Shown: positions 51,967-61,688, counted from the first letter of the stretch. The stretch: DNA of 64,000 bases from Synechococcus sp. HK05 (GCF_019104765.1 NZ_JAHRXJ010000001.1:124001-188000); one strand, 5' to 3'. Notes: generated by a model not told the origin, from the letters alone. Translations and numbers: made by a program.

Positions 51967-52125
51967 ATGGCATCGCGCTCGCTGCATTGGGTGAATAGCC
52001 CTGTGTTGCTCGAAGCTCTGGAGCGCTACGAACAGCGCCGTCTGCCTCGCTCCATGCAGCTCTGGGTGGAGGCGATGCTGGAGCTCAAGGCTCCTGCACA
52101 GGAGCCATTGCGCGGCCACTGTTGA
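51967..52125 (+). CDS. Small hypothetical protein (52 aa)
   Basis: ATG at 51967 gives MASRSLHWVNSPVLLEALER for the first 20 residues, followed by RRLPRSMQLWVEAMLELK and a short tail. It is helical and basic. Its last ~40 bases overlap the 3' end of larB, which converges from the right. No family recognised; support is codon use and plausible peptide composition only. Confidence 0.5.
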   Translation: MASRSLHWVNSPVLLEALERYEQRRLPRSMQLWVEAMLELKAPAQEPLRGHC

Positions 52126-52807
52126 AGCTGCAGTTGAGGATCCGCAGCGCGGCCATCGCGGCGCCGTAGCCGTTGTCGATGTTCACCACGCTCAGCCCCG
52201 GAGCGCAGCTGGCGAGCATCCCGTGCAGGGCCGCCCGCCCGCCGGCGCTCACCCCATAGCCCACGCTCACCGGTACGCCGATCACCGGCTGCGGCACCAG
52301 GCCGGCTAGCACGGTGGGCAGGGCTCCTTCCATGCCGGCACAGGCGATCAGCACCTGGGCCTGCTCCAGCCGCTCCAGCTGCCCAAGCAGCCGATGCAAG
52401 CCCGCCACGCCCACATCCAGCAGCCGTTCACAGCGCACCCCATGCCAGTGCAGAGCCAGTTGCGCTTCGCTGGCCACCGGCAGATCACTGGTGCCGCCGC
52501 TGAGCACCAGCACCTCGCCGAGCTCTGGCCGCGGCGGCGCGGGATCCCCGAGGCTGAGGCAGCGGGCCTCGGGATGAAACTGCAGCTGTTCGCGCAGCGC
52601 AGCACCTGAAGCGTTGGCCTCGATCAGCGCCGCCACGGCTTGCGCTTTGGCGGCATCCACGCGAGTGGCCAGCGCCAGTTCCCCCGCGCTCTGCAGCCGC
52701 AGCAGGATCGACGCGATCTGCTCGGCGGTTTTGTGTTCGCCCCAGATGGCCTCCACCATGCCGATCCGCTGGCGGCGCTGCAGATCGAGCCGAGCCGTTT
52801 CGCTCAT
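52085..52807 (-). CDS. larB: LarB, nickel-pincer cofactor pathway carboxylase/hydrolase
   Basis: LarB carboxylates nicotinic acid adenine dinucleotide, the first step to the nickel-pincer nucleotide of lactate racemase. It has a PurE-like core: VLVLSGGTSDLPVASEAQLAL, VLIACAGMEGALPTVLAGL, GVPVSVGYGVSAGGRAALHGML and the terminal SVVNIDNGYGAAMAALRI. Length 240. No larC, larE or larA is seen in the window, so the pathway is completed elsewhere or the protein serves another purpose. The ATG at 52807 overlaps the upstream stop by four bases. Confidence 0.9.
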   Translation of the reverse strand: MSETARLDLQRRQRIGMVEAIWGEHKTAEQIASILLRLQSAGELALATRVDAAKAQAVAALIEANASGAALREQLQFHPEARCLSLGDPAPPRPELGEVLVLSGGTSDLPVASEAQLALHWHGVRCERLLDVGVAGLHRLLGQLERLEQAQVLIACAGMEGALPTVLAGLVPQPVIGVPVSVGYGVSAGGRAALHGMLASCAPGLSVVNIDNGYGAAMAALRILNCSFNSGRAMAPVQEP

Positions 52808-53241
52808 GCCGCTGGTTGCAGCTCGCCTTCAAACACCAGCGGGAACGGATTGCCTTGGCGGGTGCCGGTGGCTTGGCGGGCCAACTGCTCGAAGCGCTCC
52901 TGCACGGCTTCCACCTCCGCCAGGGGGATGGCCTTCCACTGCTCGCGGTTGGCCCAGCGGATTAGCAAGGTGCCCTCTTCCCGCTCCGCATCCCAGAGCA
53001 GATCACGCCCCAGATAGCCCTCTTGCTCAGCCAGCCAGGGCTCCCAGCTGCCCCGCTCGGCTTCCAGCCAGGCTTGACGGGCTTCAGCTGGCACTTTCAC
53101 GCGAAGGTGCTCCACCACCGCCACTTCAAAGCTGCCGCCAGGCTGTTGCTGCTCAGCGATCGCCACATCGGGATGGCCGGCTAGCAGCATCAGCAAGCAA
53201 AGCGCGTGGGCCAAAACCCTAGCCAGCGTGCGCCAGCTCAT
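52804..53241 (-). CDS. TIGR03792-type secreted cyanobacterial protein
   Basis: A 145-residue protein with signal peptide ([21 protein letters not shown]). The core [36 protein letters not shown] and [15 protein letters not shown] is a ferredoxin-like (antibiotic monooxygenase-like) dimeric fold, a pattern I associate with TIGR03792. Function unknown. Coupled by four-base overlaps to larB downstream and ispF upstream. Confidence 0.8.
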   Translation of the reverse strand: MSWRTLARVLAHALCLLMLLAGHPDVAIAEQQQPGGSFEVAVVEHLRVKVPAEARQAWLEAERGSWEPWLAEQEGYLGRDLLWDAEREEGTLLIRWANREQWKAIPLAEVEAVQERFEQLARQATGTRQGNPFPLVFEGELQPAA

Positions 53242-53723
53242 GGCTTCTGCAGCAGCGCCACCGCCTGGCAGGAGATGCCCTCCTCGCGCCCCTCGGGGCC
53301 CAGTTGTTCATTGGTGGTGGCTTTCACCCCCACCTGATCAGGCTCCAGACCCATGCGGGCGGCGATGGCGGCGCGCATCGCGGCGATGTGGGGTTTGAGC
53401 TTGGGGCGCTCGGCGATCACCACGGAATCCACGTTGATCACGCTCCAGCCCCGTTCGGCCACCAGCGCCACCACCTGCTCCAGTAGCACCAGGCTGTCGG
53501 CCCCCTTCCACTGCGGATCGTCGGGCGGGAAGTATTTACCGATGTCGCCCAGGGAGAGGGCGCCGAGCAGGGCATCCATGATCGCGTGCACCAGCACATC
53601 GGCATCGCTGTGGCCATCGAGGCCGAGGCCGGCGGGATGCTCCAGCTGTTGGCCCCCCAGGATCAGCGGCCGGCCCGGCACCAGGCGGTGAATGTCGTAG
53701 CCGTTGCCGATTCGGAGCTGCAT
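53238..53723 (-). CDS. ispF: 2-C-methyl-D-erythritol 2,4-cyclodiphosphate synthase
   Basis: The fifth enzyme of the MEP isoprenoid pathway. Metal ligands are in [10 protein letters not shown] and [21 protein letters not shown], with [11 protein letters not shown]. At 161 residues it is full length. The ATG at 53723 is used; the stop overlaps the TIGR03792 gene start by four bases, so ispF, TIGR03792 and larB form one operon. Confidence 0.96.
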   Translation of the reverse strand: MQLRIGNGYDIHRLVPGRPLILGGQQLEHPAGLGLDGHSDADVLVHAIMDALLGALSLGDIGKYFPPDDPQWKGADSLVLLEQVVALVAERGWSVINVDSVVIAERPKLKPHIAAMRAAIAARMGLEPDQVGVKATTNEQLGPEGREEGISCQAVALLQKP

Positions 53724-53730
53724 GGAGAGG

Positions 53731-55215
53731 TCAGCTGGTGGGTGAATTCAACCCCATCTGATCGTGCACGCAGATCCGGTCGCGGCCCGTGCGCTTGGCT
53801 TCATAGAGAGCCTGATCAGCCCGCTCGAGTGCTGCTGCGCTGGTTTCGCCGGGGCGATGCAGGGTGACCCCGAAGCTGAGCGTGATGCTGGTGCGGGCAT
53901 CTGCGGCTTCGAGCTGAATCTCCGTGGTGCGCAGCCGGCTGCGTAGGGCCTCCAGCCGGGTCACGGCCTGCTCCAGGTTCGACATCGGCAGGAGCAGTAG
54001 AAACTCCTCGCCTCCCCAGCGGAACACCGGATCGCTCTCGCGCACACTGGCTTTGATGGCTGCCGCCACCGCTCGAATCACGGCATCGCCAGCGGGATGG
54101 CCGTAGGTGTCATTGACCCGTTTGAAGTGGTCGATATCCATCAAGGCGATGGCAAGCCCGGAGTCAGTGCGAGTACCACGGCTGCTCAGATCTTTGAAAA
54201 TTGCTGCAAAGGCCTGGCGATTCAGCAAGCCGCTGAGATTGTCGGTTTTGGCTGAATGCTCGAGTTGCTCTTGGTCGCGACCGATTGTGAACCGACCCAC
54301 AATGATCAACAGGCAACCGATCAGCAATGCCGCAACGCTGTTCTGAAGCAGTAGGCGCCGCAAAGCCTGTTCTTCAGCATCTGGCTGTTGAATCACCACC
54401 AGCGTCCAGCCGGAGCGGGGAATCTGGATCGCATTCACATAAATTTCACGTCCATCAGCGGCTAGTTTTAAGGTTTGTTTGGGGTGGCTGAGGAGGGTAT
54501 CGCTGCTCTGGCCGATATCAGGATGTTTTGCCAGATCCCCCGTGCTGCTGTCTGATGCCAGCACAATGCGGCCGGCAGTATTCACAATGAATAGACGTGA
54601 TCGGTATTGGTTTTGATAATCAGCCAGTTTGCTGCGAAGAAAATCCACATCAATACCCAGGCCGGCAACGCCCAGGAGTTTGCGGTTGTCCCCTTCGATG
54701 CGCACATTCACGAAGGCCAGCGTTTTGGTGGGATCAGCTGTGTCGCGATCGATATTGATTTCAATTGGTCTTCCCGACTGGATAAACCGCTGATACCAGG
54801 CATCGCTGTTGGAGCTGGGATTGATTGTTTTAATCAGGCCTGAGGGACCGTAGTACCTGTGCGATTGTTCGGATACCAAAAAAGCAGTGGCGGCGCCGGT
54901 GTTCCGTTGAATCGAGCGCAGGTAGGAGGCGATTGAGCCTGGCTGTTGGTCGCCGCGAACGAGGAGGTCAACCAGCAGGCTGTTGTCGGCAGTCAGCCTG
55001 GAGGCAAGTATGGGCTGGCTGATCAGTCGGTCGATGTTGGCAGCAACAGCATCTGAGGTGAGCGGGAGGATTTCCGTGACCATCTGCCGATCAAACTGTT
55101 GGCGTGATCGCAGGTAGGTGAATGCCGAGAGGCTGCCAAGTCCGCTGAGCAACAGTGCGGAGAGCACGACGGCGAAGCGCCGCGAGTGGCTGAGATGGAT
55201 GTTGATTGAGGCCAT
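53731..55215 (-). CDS. Membrane diguanylate cyclase with extracellular Cache-type sensor
   Basis: A ~494-residue sensor. The first transmembrane helix ([21 protein letters not shown]) is followed by a ~270-residue extracytoplasmic region with a double-Cache look ([38 protein letters not shown]), a second helix ([13 protein letters not shown]) and a GGDEF domain with [20 protein letters not shown] is intact and an inhibitory RxxD (RESD) lies five residues before it, so c-di-GMP synthesis with product inhibition is expected. The ATG at 55215 gives a compact start; one at 55269 adds 18 residues. Divergent from the HlyD-cellulose synthase pair. Confidence 0.9.
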   Translation of the reverse strand: MASINIHLSHSRRFAVVLSALLLSGLGSLSAFTYLRSRQQFDRQMVTEILPLTSDAVAANIDRLISQPILASRLTADNSLLVDLLVRGDQQPGSIASYLRSIQRNTGAATAFLVSEQSHRYYGPSGLIKTINPSSNSDAWYQRFIQSGRPIEINIDRDTADPTKTLAFVNVRIEGDNRKLLGVAGLGIDVDFLRSKLADYQNQYRSRLFIVNTAGRIVLASDSSTGDLAKHPDIGQSSDTLLSHPKQTLKLAADGREIYVNAIQIPRSGWTLVVIQQPDAEEQALRRLLLQNSVAALLIGCLLIIVGRFTIGRDQEQLEHSAKTDNLSGLLNRQAFAAIFKDLSSRGTRTDSGLAIALMDIDHFKRVNDTYGHPAGDAVIRAVAAAIKASVRESDPVFRWGGEEFLLLLPMSNLEQAVTRLEALRSRLRTTEIQLEAADARTSITLSFGVTLHRPGETSAAALERADQALYEAKRTGRDRICVHDQMGLNSPTS

Positions 55216-55269
55216 CGTCAGCAGTCCTGAGGTCGTTGGTTTAGATCTCGCCGCAACGACTGTAGACAT

Positions 55270-55599
55270 CGATCGGCGTTGTCTTCGAAGGTGGGGCGAA
55301 CTCTTTGTCGTCTGGGCTTTCTGGGGTGGCTAGATCTGCTGGTTAGCGGATCCGTGAACTCTGGTTATTGTTTAGGATTGGATTCGCGAGCGCAGGTCGC
55401 GTGTCTTGAATGATTGCTCAACACCTGCCTTGGAGCCACGACGCGTCGCTTCTTGGGTGCTTAGCCAACGGGAGACGACGCAGATCCGAGCTCTCCCCTG
55501 CCTGGGTGGCCCGCCGCAGCGCTCCTTCTCGTTTGATCTTCTGGTCCATCCCTAACTTGCATTCCACTGGATGGATGTAACGATCCAAGGGGCAACGCC
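55270..55599. other. Intergenic divergent control region
   Basis: About 330 bases between the diguanylate cyclase and the hlyD-like gene. I see no convincing ORF, RNA gene or repeat. An AAGGGG run sits 7-10 bases before the ATG at 55600. It must hold promoters for both directions, but none could be placed with confidence. Confidence 0.5.
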
Positions 55600-56814
55600 A
55601 TGGTCATGAGCGAGCGCGAGCAGCAACCAGAGTCTTCCCCTGCGATCAGCAGCAAGGGCCAGCTCGTGGTGATTGGGCTGGCTACGGCTTTGCTGCTCAC
55701 CGCCATCGGTGTGCTCCTGCATGCGCTCACCACCCGCTCCCGCGATGCTGTGGTGGAAGCCGACTTCATTGAGCTGAGCACGCCGATCAGTGGTCGCCTC
55801 GCGAGCCTCAAGGGAGAAACGGGCACGGCCGTGAGCCAGGGCGATCCCCTGGCGATGGTGGAGAACCCACGCGCCAGTGAGGCAGAGATCCGCCGCCTTG
55901 AAACCGCACTCGATACGGCTGAGGCCGACCAATTGACGATTGAGAAAGAGCTGCTTCAGCAGCGCCGATTGCTGGTGGACTTTGAGCGTGATGCCAAGGG
56001 GCAGCATCAGTTGGAGGTGGAGCGCAATCGCAATGAACTCGATCAGCTCCAGGCTGATCTGGCGCGGGAGCGTAAGGAACTGGCGTTCAGCCAGCGGGAT
56101 CTGAAGCGGCAGGAGGAGCTCTATCGGGCCGGGGCCGTGGCTCAAAATGTGGTCGATCGAGCCCGCACCTCGCTAGAGACCAACCAGGAGCAGGTGCGCT
56201 CGCTGGAAGCCCGTATCCGTGCTCAGACCAATCGCGTTCAAGCTGCTGAGCGCAATCTGAATCTCGACCGCACCCGGGGCGGCACTGATCCGTTGCCGCG
56301 CCTGCAGGAGACCCGGATTCGCCTGGCTCAGCTCGAGGGCCAGATGGCAGGCCTTGAGCGCAAGGTTAAAGGCCTCAGAGGGCAGCTCAACACAGCGCGA
56401 TTGCTCTACAAGCAGGAGCGAGACGTATGGATTGACTCCCCGATTCAGGGCGTGATTTGGAAGATCCTGTCTCGTGTTGGCGACACGCTCAAGCCAGATC
56501 AGCCCCTGCTGAAGCTTGTGAACTGCCAGCAACGCTGGGTGAATACCACGGTGTCGGAGTCTGACCTGCGACGTCTCCGCATCGGCACCCGCGCCAGAAT
56601 CGATCTGATTGGTGAAGATCTTGATCTGAGCGGGTCTGTGGATTTGATCCGCTCCGGTGTTGGAAGGATCAGCGGACAGAACGACGACGCCGTGGCTCGA
56701 CCGATCAACTTGGCCCGGCAGAGTGAGGTGCGGGTTCGAATCGATAGTGATGTACCAGCGCCTCCGAAAAAGCTCTGTTTTGTTGGTTATTCAGCCAGGG
56801 TGATCTTCCGGTGA
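55600..56814 (+). CDS. HlyD-family membrane fusion protein
   Basis: A 404-residue adaptor. A single transmembrane helix near residue 20-42 (LVVIGLATALLLTAIGVLL), then a lipoyl-like beta domain split around a long coiled coil (residues ~100-240, e.g. LEVERNRNELDQLQADLARE) and a closing beta-barrel (DSPIQGVIWKILSRVGDTL, VNTTVSESDLRRLRIG). The cellulose synthase gene follows with a four-base overlap (GTGA). In Thermosynechococcus an HlyD-like protein supports cellulose secretion, and the same is inferred here. Confidence 0.9.
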   Translation: MVMSEREQQPESSPAISSKGQLVVIGLATALLLTAIGVLLHALTTRSRDAVVEADFIELSTPISGRLASLKGETGTAVSQGDPLAMVENPRASEAEIRRLETALDTAEADQLTIEKELLQQRRLLVDFERDAKGQHQLEVERNRNELDQLQADLARERKELAFSQRDLKRQEELYRAGAVAQNVVDRARTSLETNQEQVRSLEARIRAQTNRVQAAERNLNLDRTRGGTDPLPRLQETRIRLAQLEGQMAGLERKVKGLRGQLNTARLLYKQERDVWIDSPIQGVIWKILSRVGDTLKPDQPLLKLVNCQQRWVNTTVSESDLRRLRIGTRARIDLIGEDLDLSGSVDLIRSGVGRISGQNDDAVARPINLARQSEVRVRIDSDVPAPPKKLCFVGYSARVIFR

Positions 56815-58973
56815 GCACAACCAATCAACGCATTGGTCAGGCGTCTTGGCTGTTTTTGCTGATCGCGCTCACGTTGCTGCTCGGCGCAGTGGTGCTCGCT
56901 ACCTCCGATGGCACCTGGCTGGATGGTCAACAGTTCAATCCACTCACCTTGCGCCAGCTGCCCGGACCCTTTCAGGCGGATGATCTCTGGAGCGATGTGC
57001 TGGCCCCCAGTGTGCTGGCTGGTATCGCCATCCTGGCCACGTTCTGGCTGCCCCGGCGGCCCTGGAGCTATGGATTGGTGCAGAGCGTGATGCTTTTGGT
57101 GTCGCTGCGCTACTTCGCCTGGCGCGCCACCACTCTCAACACCGCCCATCCCTTGAGTCTGATTTGCAGCGGCTTGCTGTTTGCTGTTGAACTGCTCTAT
57201 TTGATCACCAGCGGCCTTCAGCTCTTCCCGTCACTGCAGTTTGCGCCGCACTTGAGTAGCCGACAGGCGGATCAGCTGGAGGGCTGGTTGGAACAACACA
57301 CCCCCAGTGTGGATATTTGGATCCCCACCTACAACGAGCCCGCGCGCCTGGTTCGGCGCGCCATTCTCAGTTGCCGAAATCTTCGCTACAGCGCAATCAC
57401 GATCACCGTTCTGGATGACGGCCATCGTCCGGAGATCAGAGCCCTGGCTGAGGATCTTGGGGTCAACTACCTCAGCCGCGACGGTAATGCGCACCGCAAA
57501 GCCGGCAATCTGAATCACGCCTTGGCCCACACCAAGGCGGAGTTGATTGCTGTCTTCGACTGCGACTTTGTGCCGTTTTCAGGCTTCCTGGAGCGCACCT
57601 TGGGCTTTTTCAGTGACCCTTCAGTAGCGCTTGTGCAAACTCCCCAGCACTACTTCCAGGCTGAGTTCCACAATCGCAATCTGGGGCTCGATGTGGTCAT
57701 GCCCAGCGATCTTGATTATTTCTTCCGCTATCTCCAAGTGGTCCGTGATCGCTCTAATGCGGTGATCTGTTGCGGCACAAGCTATGTGGTGCGGCGTAGT
57801 GCCCTTGAGTCAATTGGGGGCTATGTAACCAGCTGCTTGATTGAGGATCATCAGACCAGTACAAAGCTGCTCACCCGTGGCTGGACGATTCGCTATCTCA
57901 ATGAAGTGCTGAGCATGGGTGAGGTGCCGCGTAGCTTCGCTGACTTTCTCGATCAGCGGCTTCGCTGGATGCAGGGCAATATTCAGATCTTCTTTCGGCC
58001 TAAGGAGCTGCCCATTTGGTCGACCCTCAAGTCGATGCAGCTGTCGTTCTATATCAGTCTCGCGATCAGCTTACTCACGCCGTTCTGGAGACTGGTTTAT
58101 CTGCTGCTTCCTTTGTGGAGTTTGATTCTGGGCTTCACGTTGATTGCGGCACCGCCGATCGAATATATCTCCTATGGGCTGCCTTTTGTTTTGCTCCTGC
58201 ATAGCTTGCCGAGCTGGCTCAGCGACTACCACCAGTATCAATTCTGGAATGAGGTGTATGAAACGCTGTTCTGCTTTCCAGGCTTCAAGCGCATGCTCCA
58301 GGTGCTGCGCCACCCTTTTATGATCTATGGCGGGATTGTAACGCGTAAGGATTCCGGAGCTTCTCAGCAGAGCTTCAATCTTGGGCTGATCTGGCCGATC
58401 GCGCTGTTGCTGGCAACTCTGGCTATAGCGATTCTGTTCCGTTTTGTGATTCCTGTCGCTCTTGGCGATTGGAATGCCTGGCGGCCTACTTATGAGGGCG
58501 AATCGTTGATGCTGAGTTGGAACATCTACAACGGCATCGTTTTGGCGGTGACCTTGCTTGCCTGTATTGACCAGCCGATCCGCAGGGCCACCGATCGTTT
58601 CCCGATCCGCCGAATCGGCCGTGTGTTGATGGATGGTCGAGAGCTGTGGGGGACCACCGTTGACCTCTCGGAGGAAGGCGCGGCTTTTGCGCTCCAACAA
58701 CCTTCTTCCGACCTCCAGCTTGGCGAAGTCACCTTGGAGCTCATGGAGCCACCACTGCGTTTACCGGCGCGCCTGGTTCGTGCTCAGGGCCAGAGCCTGG
58801 CCCTGCAGTTCCATCGCAACGACGCTGTAATCGATGCTGCGCTCATCAGTTTGATCTACGACGGCCGTCACTGGTTTCACCGTCCCAGGCGCTTACACAC
58901 GATTGACGCCTTTCTGCGGTGGATTGGAGCGTTGATCAGGCCAGATCCAATTCTTAAACGGTTTTCCGGTTGA
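56811..58973 (+). CDS. Cellulose synthase catalytic subunit (BcsA-like GT2) with PilZ domain
   Basis: A 720-residue polymerase. Four N-terminal transmembrane helices, then a family-2 glycosyltransferase with VDIWIPTYNEPARLV, VLDDGHRPE, FDCDFVPF (DxD), SCLIEDHQTS and QRLRWMQGN (Q-x-x-R-W), further transmembrane helices, and a C-terminal PilZ domain with R-x-x-x-R in RRATDRF and DLSEEGAAF. c-di-GMP would activate it. No BcsB or cellulase gene is adjacent. It starts at GTG 56811. Product could be cellulose or another beta-glucan. Confidence 0.92.
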   Translation: MSTTNQRIGQASWLFLLIALTLLLGAVVLATSDGTWLDGQQFNPLTLRQLPGPFQADDLWSDVLAPSVLAGIAILATFWLPRRPWSYGLVQSVMLLVSLRYFAWRATTLNTAHPLSLICSGLLFAVELLYLITSGLQLFPSLQFAPHLSSRQADQLEGWLEQHTPSVDIWIPTYNEPARLVRRAILSCRNLRYSAITITVLDDGHRPEIRALAEDLGVNYLSRDGNAHRKAGNLNHALAHTKAELIAVFDCDFVPFSGFLERTLGFFSDPSVALVQTPQHYFQAEFHNRNLGLDVVMPSDLDYFFRYLQVVRDRSNAVICCGTSYVVRRSALESIGGYVTSCLIEDHQTSTKLLTRGWTIRYLNEVLSMGEVPRSFADFLDQRLRWMQGNIQIFFRPKELPIWSTLKSMQLSFYISLAISLLTPFWRLVYLLLPLWSLILGFTLIAAPPIEYISYGLPFVLLLHSLPSWLSDYHQYQFWNEVYETLFCFPGFKRMLQVLRHPFMIYGGIVTRKDSGASQQSFNLGLIWPIALLLATLAIAILFRFVIPVALGDWNAWRPTYEGESLMLSWNIYNGIVLAVTLLACIDQPIRRATDRFPIRRIGRVLMDGRELWGTTVDLSEEGAAFALQQPSSDLQLGEVTLELMEPPLRLPARLVRAQGQSLALQFHRNDAVIDAALISLIYDGRHWFHRPRRLHTIDAFLRWIGALIRPDPILKRFSG

Positions 58974-59024
58974 TTGAGCCTTGCTGGTGAGGAGTTTCGG
59001 CTGTGGTGGCTCACGTCTGGTGGC

Positions 59025-59456
59025 TCACTCCTCGCTGAGCACCTGCAGCCTGTTGCCATCGCGACCCATCACCAGCACTGCTTCGCCGGGGGCGAGGGGG
59101 CGCTTGGGATCGAGATTGGTGGCGGCCCAGCTCTGGCCCTGCCAGCGCACACGCCCGCTCACCTCGCTGCCGTTGAAGCCGCTGATCACCGTGGCCTGTT
59201 CGCTGGCGCCGCTGGCCGGAATCGAGCGCTCCCGTCGCCGCGACCAGCGCTGCAGCAACACCAGGATCCCCGCCGTACTGCCTGCAAACAGCAGCAGCTG
59301 CCCTGCCAGCGCCATTCCCGGCAGCAGTGCTGCGAGCACCGACAGCCCCAGGGCGGCCAGTGCGCCCGCCAGCAGCCCATCGAACTCCGCGCCGAGCCAT
59401 TCGGCTGCCAGCAGGGCCAGGGCGAACAGAAACCAGATCAGCGCAGCGGGAACCAT
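59025..59456 (-). CDS. NfeD-like membrane protein
   Basis: A 143-residue protein with three hydrophobic segments (IWFLFALALLAAEWLG, LLAGALAALGLSVLAAL, LLLFAGSTAGILVLLQ) and a C-terminal OB-like domain (VISGFNGSEVSGRVRWQGQ). This is the short NfeD form that partners SPFH/stomatin proteins, and the SPFH gene lies divergently 70 bases away. Function is in membrane-protein quality control. Confidence 0.85.
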   Translation of the reverse strand: MVPAALIWFLFALALLAAEWLGAEFDGLLAGALAALGLSVLAALLPGMALAGQLLLFAGSTAGILVLLQRWSRRRERSIPASGASEQATVISGFNGSEVSGRVRWQGQSWAATNLDPKRPLAPGEAVLVMGRDGNRLQVLSEE

Positions 59457-59526
59457 CGCGTCGCCAGGGCATAGGGGATGCGGATCTGCCCATGCTGCCT
59501 AGCTTGAAGCCAGCGCGCCCGCTTGT

Positions 59527-60447
59527 TTGCCTGTGGAAACCCTCTTCGGCCTGCCGGCCCTGGCGGTGATTGCCTTGCTTGGCATCAACGGCGTGAAGGT
59601 CACCAGCGGCGGCCAGTCGCGGCTGGTGGAGCGGCTGGGCAAATACGACCGCCAGCTGCAGCCAGGACTGTCGTTTGTGCTGCCGGTGGTGGAGCGGGTG
59701 GTGAGCCACGAATCGCTGAAGGAGCGGGTGCTCGATATCCCGCCGCAGCAATGCATCACCCGCGACAACGTGGCGATCGAGGTGGATGCGGTGGTCTATT
59801 GGCAGCTGCTGGAGCACTCCCGCGCCTATTACGCCGTTGACAATCTCCAGGCGGCGATGGTGAATCTGGTGCTCACCCAGATCCGCGCCGAGATGGGCAA
59901 GCTCGATCTCGATCAAACCTTCACCACCCGCCAGGAGGTGAACGAGGCCCTGCTGCGCGAGCTGGATCAGGCCACCGATCCCTGGGGCGTGAAGGTAACC
60001 CGCGTTGAACTGCGCGACATCCAACCCTCCCGCGGCGTGCAGCAGGCGATGGAGCAGCAGATGACGGCCGAGCGCGAGAAGCGCGCCGCGATCCTGCGCT
60101 CCGAAGGTGAGAAGGAGTCGCAGCTCAATGCCGCCCGCGGCCGGGCCGAGGCGTTGGTGCTCGATGCCAAGGCCAAACAGGAGGCGCTGGTGCTCGAGGC
60201 CGAAGCCCAGGCCCAGCAGCAAACCCTGCTGGCCCAGGCCCGCGCCGATGCCGCCACCCGCCTGGCGGAAGCGATGCAGGCCAACCCCCAGGCCGCTGAA
60301 GCGATCCGCCTGCTGCTCGCCCGCGACTGGATGGCCATGGGTGAGCAGATGGCCCAGGCCCCCGGAGGCAGCGTGCTGATGGTGGATCCTCAGAGTCCGG
60401 CTTCGCTGCTCACGGCGCTCAAGGGCCTGCAGAAGCCGCAGGGCTGA
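59527..60447 (+). CDS. SPFH/stomatin-like protein (QmcA type)
   Basis: A 306-residue band-7 protein. N-terminal hydrophobic hairpin (LFGLPALAVIALLGINGVKV), SPFH core with LVERLGKYDRQLQPGLSFVLP, CITRDNVAIEVDAVVYWQ, then a coiled coil (EREKRAAILRSEGEKESQLN) and a C-terminal oligomerisation helix. Start is TTG 59527, or GTG 59533. The gene is divergent from its NfeD partner. Its end overlaps the DUF4143-type ATPase gene by 29 bases. Confidence 0.9.
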   Translation: MPVETLFGLPALAVIALLGINGVKVTSGGQSRLVERLGKYDRQLQPGLSFVLPVVERVVSHESLKERVLDIPPQQCITRDNVAIEVDAVVYWQLLEHSRAYYAVDNLQAAMVNLVLTQIRAEMGKLDLDQTFTTRQEVNEALLRELDQATDPWGVKVTRVELRDIQPSRGVQQAMEQQMTAEREKRAAILRSEGEKESQLNAARGRAEALVLDAKAKQEALVLEAEAQAQQQTLLAQARADAATRLAEAMQANPQAAEAIRLLLARDWMAMGEQMAQAPGGSVLMVDPQSPASLLTALKGLQKPQG

Positions 60448-61615
60448 GGCCCAGCCACGCACCTGCTTCCTGGGCAGGCAGCACCTGCACATCCTGCAGT
60501 GGGTAGGGATTGGAGGCCCGGCAGACCAGGGCACAATCCGCCACCGATCCCTCCGGCAGCAACGCGCGCACCTTATGCAGAGCGCGCGCGGCCTTGGCAT
60601 CGGGCTGCTCACTCCACTTCACATCCGCCAGCCAGAAACGACCACCGCGGTGCATCACCAGATCCACTTCCTGGCTGCGGTCTCGCCAGAAGAAGAGCGT
60701 GTTGTTTTGCCCGCAAGCCTGTTGCTGCCTGAGGAGATCGTTCACCACCCAGCTTTCCCAGATGTTGCCGAGCAAAGGTGAATTGAGGAGATCGGTTTGG
60801 GAGTGCAGCCCCATCAGAAACATCAGCAGCCCTGAATCCTTGAGATAGAGCTTTGGGCTCTTGCTCAGCTGGCGCGTGCCGTTGGAAAACCAGGGTTCCA
60901 GCAAGTGCACCTGCCCGCTGCGTTCCAGCAACGACAACCAGATCCCTGCTGTGGAGTTGCTGATGCCCACATCGCGAGCCAATTCGGCTCGATTCAGAAG
61001 CTGAGCGGAGCGCAGCGCTGCAGCGCGCAGAAACCGTTCAAAGTCGCGCAGGCTGTTCACCTGCAGCAGGCTGCGCAGATCACGCTCCAGATAAGTGGCC
61101 ACGTACGACGCCATGTAGTCGGCGGGATCGATGGCACGGTTGGCGTGGAGTTCTGGAAACCCTCCTCGTTGGATCAGATCCAGCGGGTTGAACTCCGGAT
61201 ACAGCGGCCTGAGCTCGGCAGAGCTGAGCCCCCCCAGTTCCACGATCGAGGCACGGCCGGCCAGGCTTTCGCTCACGCCTTGCATCAGCGCAAAGGGCTG
61301 AGAGCCGCTCAGGAGATACCTCCCGTGGCTTGAACGGTCCTCGTCCACCACCAGCTTGAGATGGCGAAACAGGGATGGGGCGTATTGCACCTCATCCACG
61401 ATCAGAGGTGCCGGGTGCCGCTTCAGAAAGGCAATGGGGTCTTGATCTGCCTGACTGGCTTCGCTGGGTAGGTCCAGCGTCACGTAATGGTGATCGGGGA
61501 ACAGACGCCGCAGCAGTGCTGTCTTGCCGGTTTGGCGGGCACCTGTCAGCACCACCACCGGCCGGCTGGCAGCAAGCCGTTTCAGGCGCGGACTAATGGA
61601 ACGCTCGATCCACAT
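60419..61615 (-). CDS. AAA-type ATPase with DUF4143 C-terminal domain
   Basis: A 398-residue protein. Walker A is LTGARQTGKTALLRRLF (~residue 26), the Walker B region is PLIVDEVQYAPSLFRHLK, and the sensor region is YLLSGSQPFALM. The C-terminal half is DUF4143 (WESWVVNDLLRQQQ, LFFWRDRSQEVDLVMHRGG), whose last motif resembles a PD-(D/E)XK nuclease-like core. Such ATPases are widespread, often mobile, function unclear. The ATG at 61615 is used; an inverted repeat lies just upstream. Confidence 0.85.
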   Translation of the reverse strand: MWIERSISPRLKRLAASRPVVVLTGARQTGKTALLRRLFPDHHYVTLDLPSEASQADQDPIAFLKRHPAPLIVDEVQYAPSLFRHLKLVVDEDRSSHGRYLLSGSQPFALMQGVSESLAGRASIVELGGLSSAELRPLYPEFNPLDLIQRGGFPELHANRAIDPADYMASYVATYLERDLRSLLQVNSLRDFERFLRAAALRSAQLLNRAELARDVGISNSTAGIWLSLLERSGQVHLLEPWFSNGTRQLSKSPKLYLKDSGLLMFLMGLHSQTDLLNSPLLGNIWESWVVNDLLRQQQACGQNNTLFFWRDRSQEVDLVMHRGGRFWLADVKWSEQPDAKAARALHKVRALLPEGSVADCALVCRASNPYPLQDVQVLPAQEAGAWLGLSPAASAGP

Positions 61616-61617
61616 GT

Positions 61618-61648
61618 GCAAATCGTACGGTTGGATCGAACGATTTGC
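61618..61648. repeat. Inverted repeat at the start of the ATPase gene
   Basis: Arms GCAAATCGT and ACGATTTGC (nine bases each) around a 13-base spacer, ending two bases before the ATG on the minus strand. It could be an operator or a start-region hairpin that controls translation. Confidence 0.55.
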
Positions 61649-61688
61649 GCGATTTGGGTCGTGGTCTGGTGGCGGTGGCTCGCTCTTG

